A stretch of 64,000 nucleotides of DNA from Catenaria anguillulae PL171 (Eukaryota > Blastocladiomycota > Blastocladiomycetes > Blastocladiales > Catenariaceae), in assembly GCA_002102555.1 (NCBI GenBank), contig MCFL01000017.1, forward strand, positions 186,001 to 250,000, written 5' to 3'. Made by a program: the position numbers and the translations under genes. The notes beneath the pieces are model-generated. The model was not told the DNA's origin. It saw only the letters and a program-made list of their open reading frames with translations, and did not search any database. The first letter of the stretch is position 1, and every line of letters begins with the position of its first letter. Of this stretch, positions 61,249 through 64,000 are shown piece by piece.

Positions 61249-64000
61249 TCACATGCTGACTTCTCCCTCTGCATTCGACGACTGCAACGTTAATCCGCCC
61301 GACTCGACAAACGCATTGAGCTCCGGAGTTGTCGATACAACCGATGATGGCAGCAAGAATGGCAACGTGGTCAGTGTCCGCGACTCTCGGCGCAACTTGG
61401 CCAACACATGCGCCGACGCAAACACCAACCCAGCGCCCAGAACGACCAAAAAGCCGACAAAGACTGCTATCGTAATAATGGAACTGTTGACGGCCCGGCG
61501 ATTGAGCATTTCTTGAATGCCACGATCCAGTGCCTCAACACGCGGAATCAAGTCGGTGCACTGCAGGATGAGAAGCTCGTACTTTGCAAATTCTGGCGTC
61601 GGCGTGAACACTTGAGTGCTGCCAGTGCGGACGAATGCGCTGATGACTTCGCTGGCCGTTTCAATCATCCGAGTGACGGCGACGTTGAGCGGGAGCATTC
61701 CCGATTCAATTGTGTATCCAATGGACGGTCGAACCGGTCCCGACAAGCAAGCTGCAGCAGTTGCACATGCTCGTGGCAGTGATGTGAGAGCCGGCAATGT
61801 TTCCGACAATCCACCCACATCGTCAATCAGCGTTTGGTGGGAAAGAATCAGATCTGCGAGAATGCCTCGAAGATTGCGCACAGCCGTCACCGAGCTCACT
61901 GTGTTGTCAGGCGAGACCCATTCACGCGCAAAAACCTGTACCACATGTATACGCGGTCAGAGTCTGGGCAGGAAAGCCATGCTTGTACGTGAAATTGACA
62001 TACCCTTATCATGGTCGTGTACAGCCGACGGTCGAGCGACACAATCAGTCGTTGGAGGTCGGGATACTGGTTGAGTGATGTGATTGTCATGCCATACATG
62101 AGCAAGAAAAAGACGGCCAGCACAGCCGAAAACCCACACAGCCAGATAGTGTACTTCCTCCGGCGGCTCCAACGGCCACTTTTCGTGTCCCCATTAATGG
62201 CACCACATCCACCTGAGCGTAGCTCTGTGAGGTCATCTATATGATTGGTGTCGTCGGATTCTCCAATGGTCACGTCACGAAAGTTTTCGATTTCCTCCTC
62301 GAGAGACGTGACAATGTTGGACAAGCAACGCCGCTGCACACGCCGGAGCAGCGAAAGCAGGACTGACTCATTGGTAAAGTACTTTTGAAGGACCATCTTG
62401 TACACGATTGCAACAGCCGCGACCAGGAATGAAAGGGATAGAATTGCCAAGATGATGAGGATGGTCGTGTTTTGAGCCAGTAAGACCTTGTATGCGTCCA
62501 AGAATGCGTACAGCAGCTGTGCAATGGAATCAAACAGGTCTCGCATGTGCAGTGTGAGCTATGTGCACGTACGAACGGGACCTGGCATGTGGTTAGTCTT
62601 TTGCTCCTGGCGTGTCGTTTGTTCATTGTCCGCACCATGTTCATTTGGGGTACACGGTCAAACACTGTTGGCAATAGCTCACGGTATTCCAAGCCCAAGG
62701 CAATGGTGGCCACTTGAGCGACACGTTCGACAGCTTCGAGTGGAGAAATTAGGGCCGTATCGAAATCTGAAGTTCCGTTGAGATTGCGGCGCAAGAAGAT
62801 TCGCCGTTTCTGCGCCGGCATTTAATTGTCAGCAGGGTTAAACGCATTCAAATGAATGGTTAACAGTACCATGGGGGTCACGGGCAAAAAGCGATAGTGT
62901 TTGTTTAGGATTGGGAGGTCCTCATTTACCAAGGCATCCAGAGCAACCTGTGTTGCGTTACGAGCAATTTGCCACTGGGTCCGATCTTGCTGAAGGTTAT
63001 TGAAAACCATGAAACGGACATTCTACCAGACACGTAGCGATCTAGTTAGTCGCTCGACAGACCCACAAATTGGGGAGAGAGTAAAGCGAGTAAACCTCGA
63101 TAATCTGCCGTGAACGAGAACGTGCACTCCTTGCGGACTGCAGCTCGACATTCAAGAACTTGGTCGTATCTTCGTATAGCTCGAGAGATATGTAGAATCC
63201 GATGACCACCGAGATGGCAAAGAGCATGATGGGAATGATCAACACCAGGTTTCTGTTGAGTGGGGCCTCAACGCGCTCAACAACCATTCGACGCCTGCAA
63301 ACATGTTCGCAAAGCGTCAACTCTGTCCATGGTATGTCCGCAAAACCGCAGTAAATTCGCAACGTACTTGACCAGCTTCCGACGGGCCTGACGGCTCGCA
63401 CTCGTGCCCGAGGTCTGTGAGGCGCTGCCACGGCCATCCTTGTCAAAGCCGTCATATCCTTGTTGCGGAGAACTGGCGGCTGGGATGTTGAATGCCGTCA
63501 ACCGTTCATGCGATGGGACGGCTGGGCTATCCATTGGCGGGGGTGGAAGCGGGCGGGTTGCTTGGTTGGTTCCATTTTGTCCGCGTGCGCCAATGGATAC
63601 CGTGTCGGTACGGAATCCGACATTGGTCGTCGCATCCTCAAGTGTGTCAATTGGTGGAGGAGGAATAGCACCGTCGGGAATGCTGATGCTGTCTTCGGTG
63701 CGGTGGTCACTGTCATTGAATGCCGCGCTTGCCAGGGAAAGCCCAGGAGCCGTAAATGCAGGAGCGGATCGAATGGGAATCGCCGACTCGTCAACCGAGA
63801 ATCGTGGACCCAAAGCCATTGACCCAATGCCGCTAACACCCGTCGTCGCTATACCGCCACCCCGTACGACTTGCGTTGTCCGCACTCGTGATTCGACCGT
63901 TTCCACCTCTTCGGCCAGCTCGAGAATCTGGTTTGCCCGCGCGGGGTCGCCCTTGACGCAGTTCAAAAAATTGCCATACAGGCGCAATACGGTCAAGTCT
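61249..64000 (-). CDS. TmcB-like membrane protein, copy B, 3' part only
   Basis: Six exons on the minus strand: 64000-63368 (continues beyond the edge), 63294-63096, 63022-62870, 62809-62636, 62558-62004 and 61935-61249. It starts inside the TPR-like region (VLRLYGNFLNCVKGDPARANQILELAEE), then a disordered stretch, SASQTSGTSASR (also in copy A as SQTSGTSASR), TM segments (LVLIIPIMLFAISVVIGFYI, ILIILAILSLSFLVAAVAIVY, YTIWLCGFSAVLAVFFLLMYG, IITIAVFVGFLVVLGAGLVF) and the shared end RESRTLTTLPFLLP...ELNAFVESGGLTL. Alignable blocks with copy A include SPLEAVERVAQVATIALG against TSLGAVERIVQLGTLALG, and LQKYFTNES against LKEYFMNES. Introns at LVK/RRM, IIE/NVRF and MNM/LTLHM are absent from copy A; only the intron before KRRIF is common. 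Probable sensory membrane protein, coding sequence intact as far as visible. Confidence 0.85.

Overview
This window is nuclear DNA from a eukaryote with compact intron-containing genes. It is most probably a zoosporic fungus of the Blastocladiomycota (Allomyces/Catenaria type). That placement is inference. It rests on small introns (mostly 45-130 nt), intergenic gaps of 0.1-2 kb, a P2X receptor homologue (kept in early-diverging zoosporic fungi, absent from yeasts), two copies of a TmcB-like giant membrane protein, a beta-helix/multi-TM protein, and otherwise standard fungal genes (Met17, eIF3h, a fungal DUF3684 protein, Gi-type G-alpha). I saw no rRNA, tRNA, CRISPR array, transposon or virus-derived element.

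Layout. 1-7 kb: 5' part of a polyQ protein (-), a 7-TM GPCR-like protein (+) and a seven-exon WD40 protein (-). 7-16.7 kb: a complete six-exon ABCC transporter (-), a small secreted protein with two Cys-rich repeats (+), a SURP/SWAP splicing-regulator-like protein (-) and a small multipass membrane protein (+). 17-21 kb: three tandem paralogues of a two-repeat family of unknown function (+). 21-28 kb: a 1,683-residue GHKL-ATPase/HExxH protein (-) facing eIF3h (+). 28.5-36 kb: a secreted-type beta-helix protein with about eight C-terminal TM segments (+) and a TKL kinase with an MLKL-like N-terminal helical region and a C-terminal SH3 (+). 36.6-41.4 kb: a 1,563-residue low-complexity TM protein with trefoil-like segments (-). 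43.6-48.2 kb: a P2X homologue and a G-alpha subunit (+). 49.4-54.7 kb: a ten-exon TmcB-like protein (+). 55-60.5 kb: a Ser/Gln-rich protein (-) and O-acetylhomoserine sulfhydrylase (+). 61.2-64 kb: a second TmcB-like gene (-), cut by the right edge.

Many genes encode surface or signalling functions: a GPCR-like protein, G-alpha, a P2X-like channel, a TKL kinase, TmcB-like proteins, a beta-helix surface protein, an ABCC exporter and a secreted Cys-rich peptide. I saw no evidence that they form one pathway; this is a sensory and surface-rich neighbourhood. Gene models were assembled by hand from splice-site phase and family similarity. Exon limits are given in each entry, and each listed set of exons gives an open frame to its stop. 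The 5' splice sites show a local bias toward GT-N-C/T-G rather than GTAAGT, which helped choose between donors.
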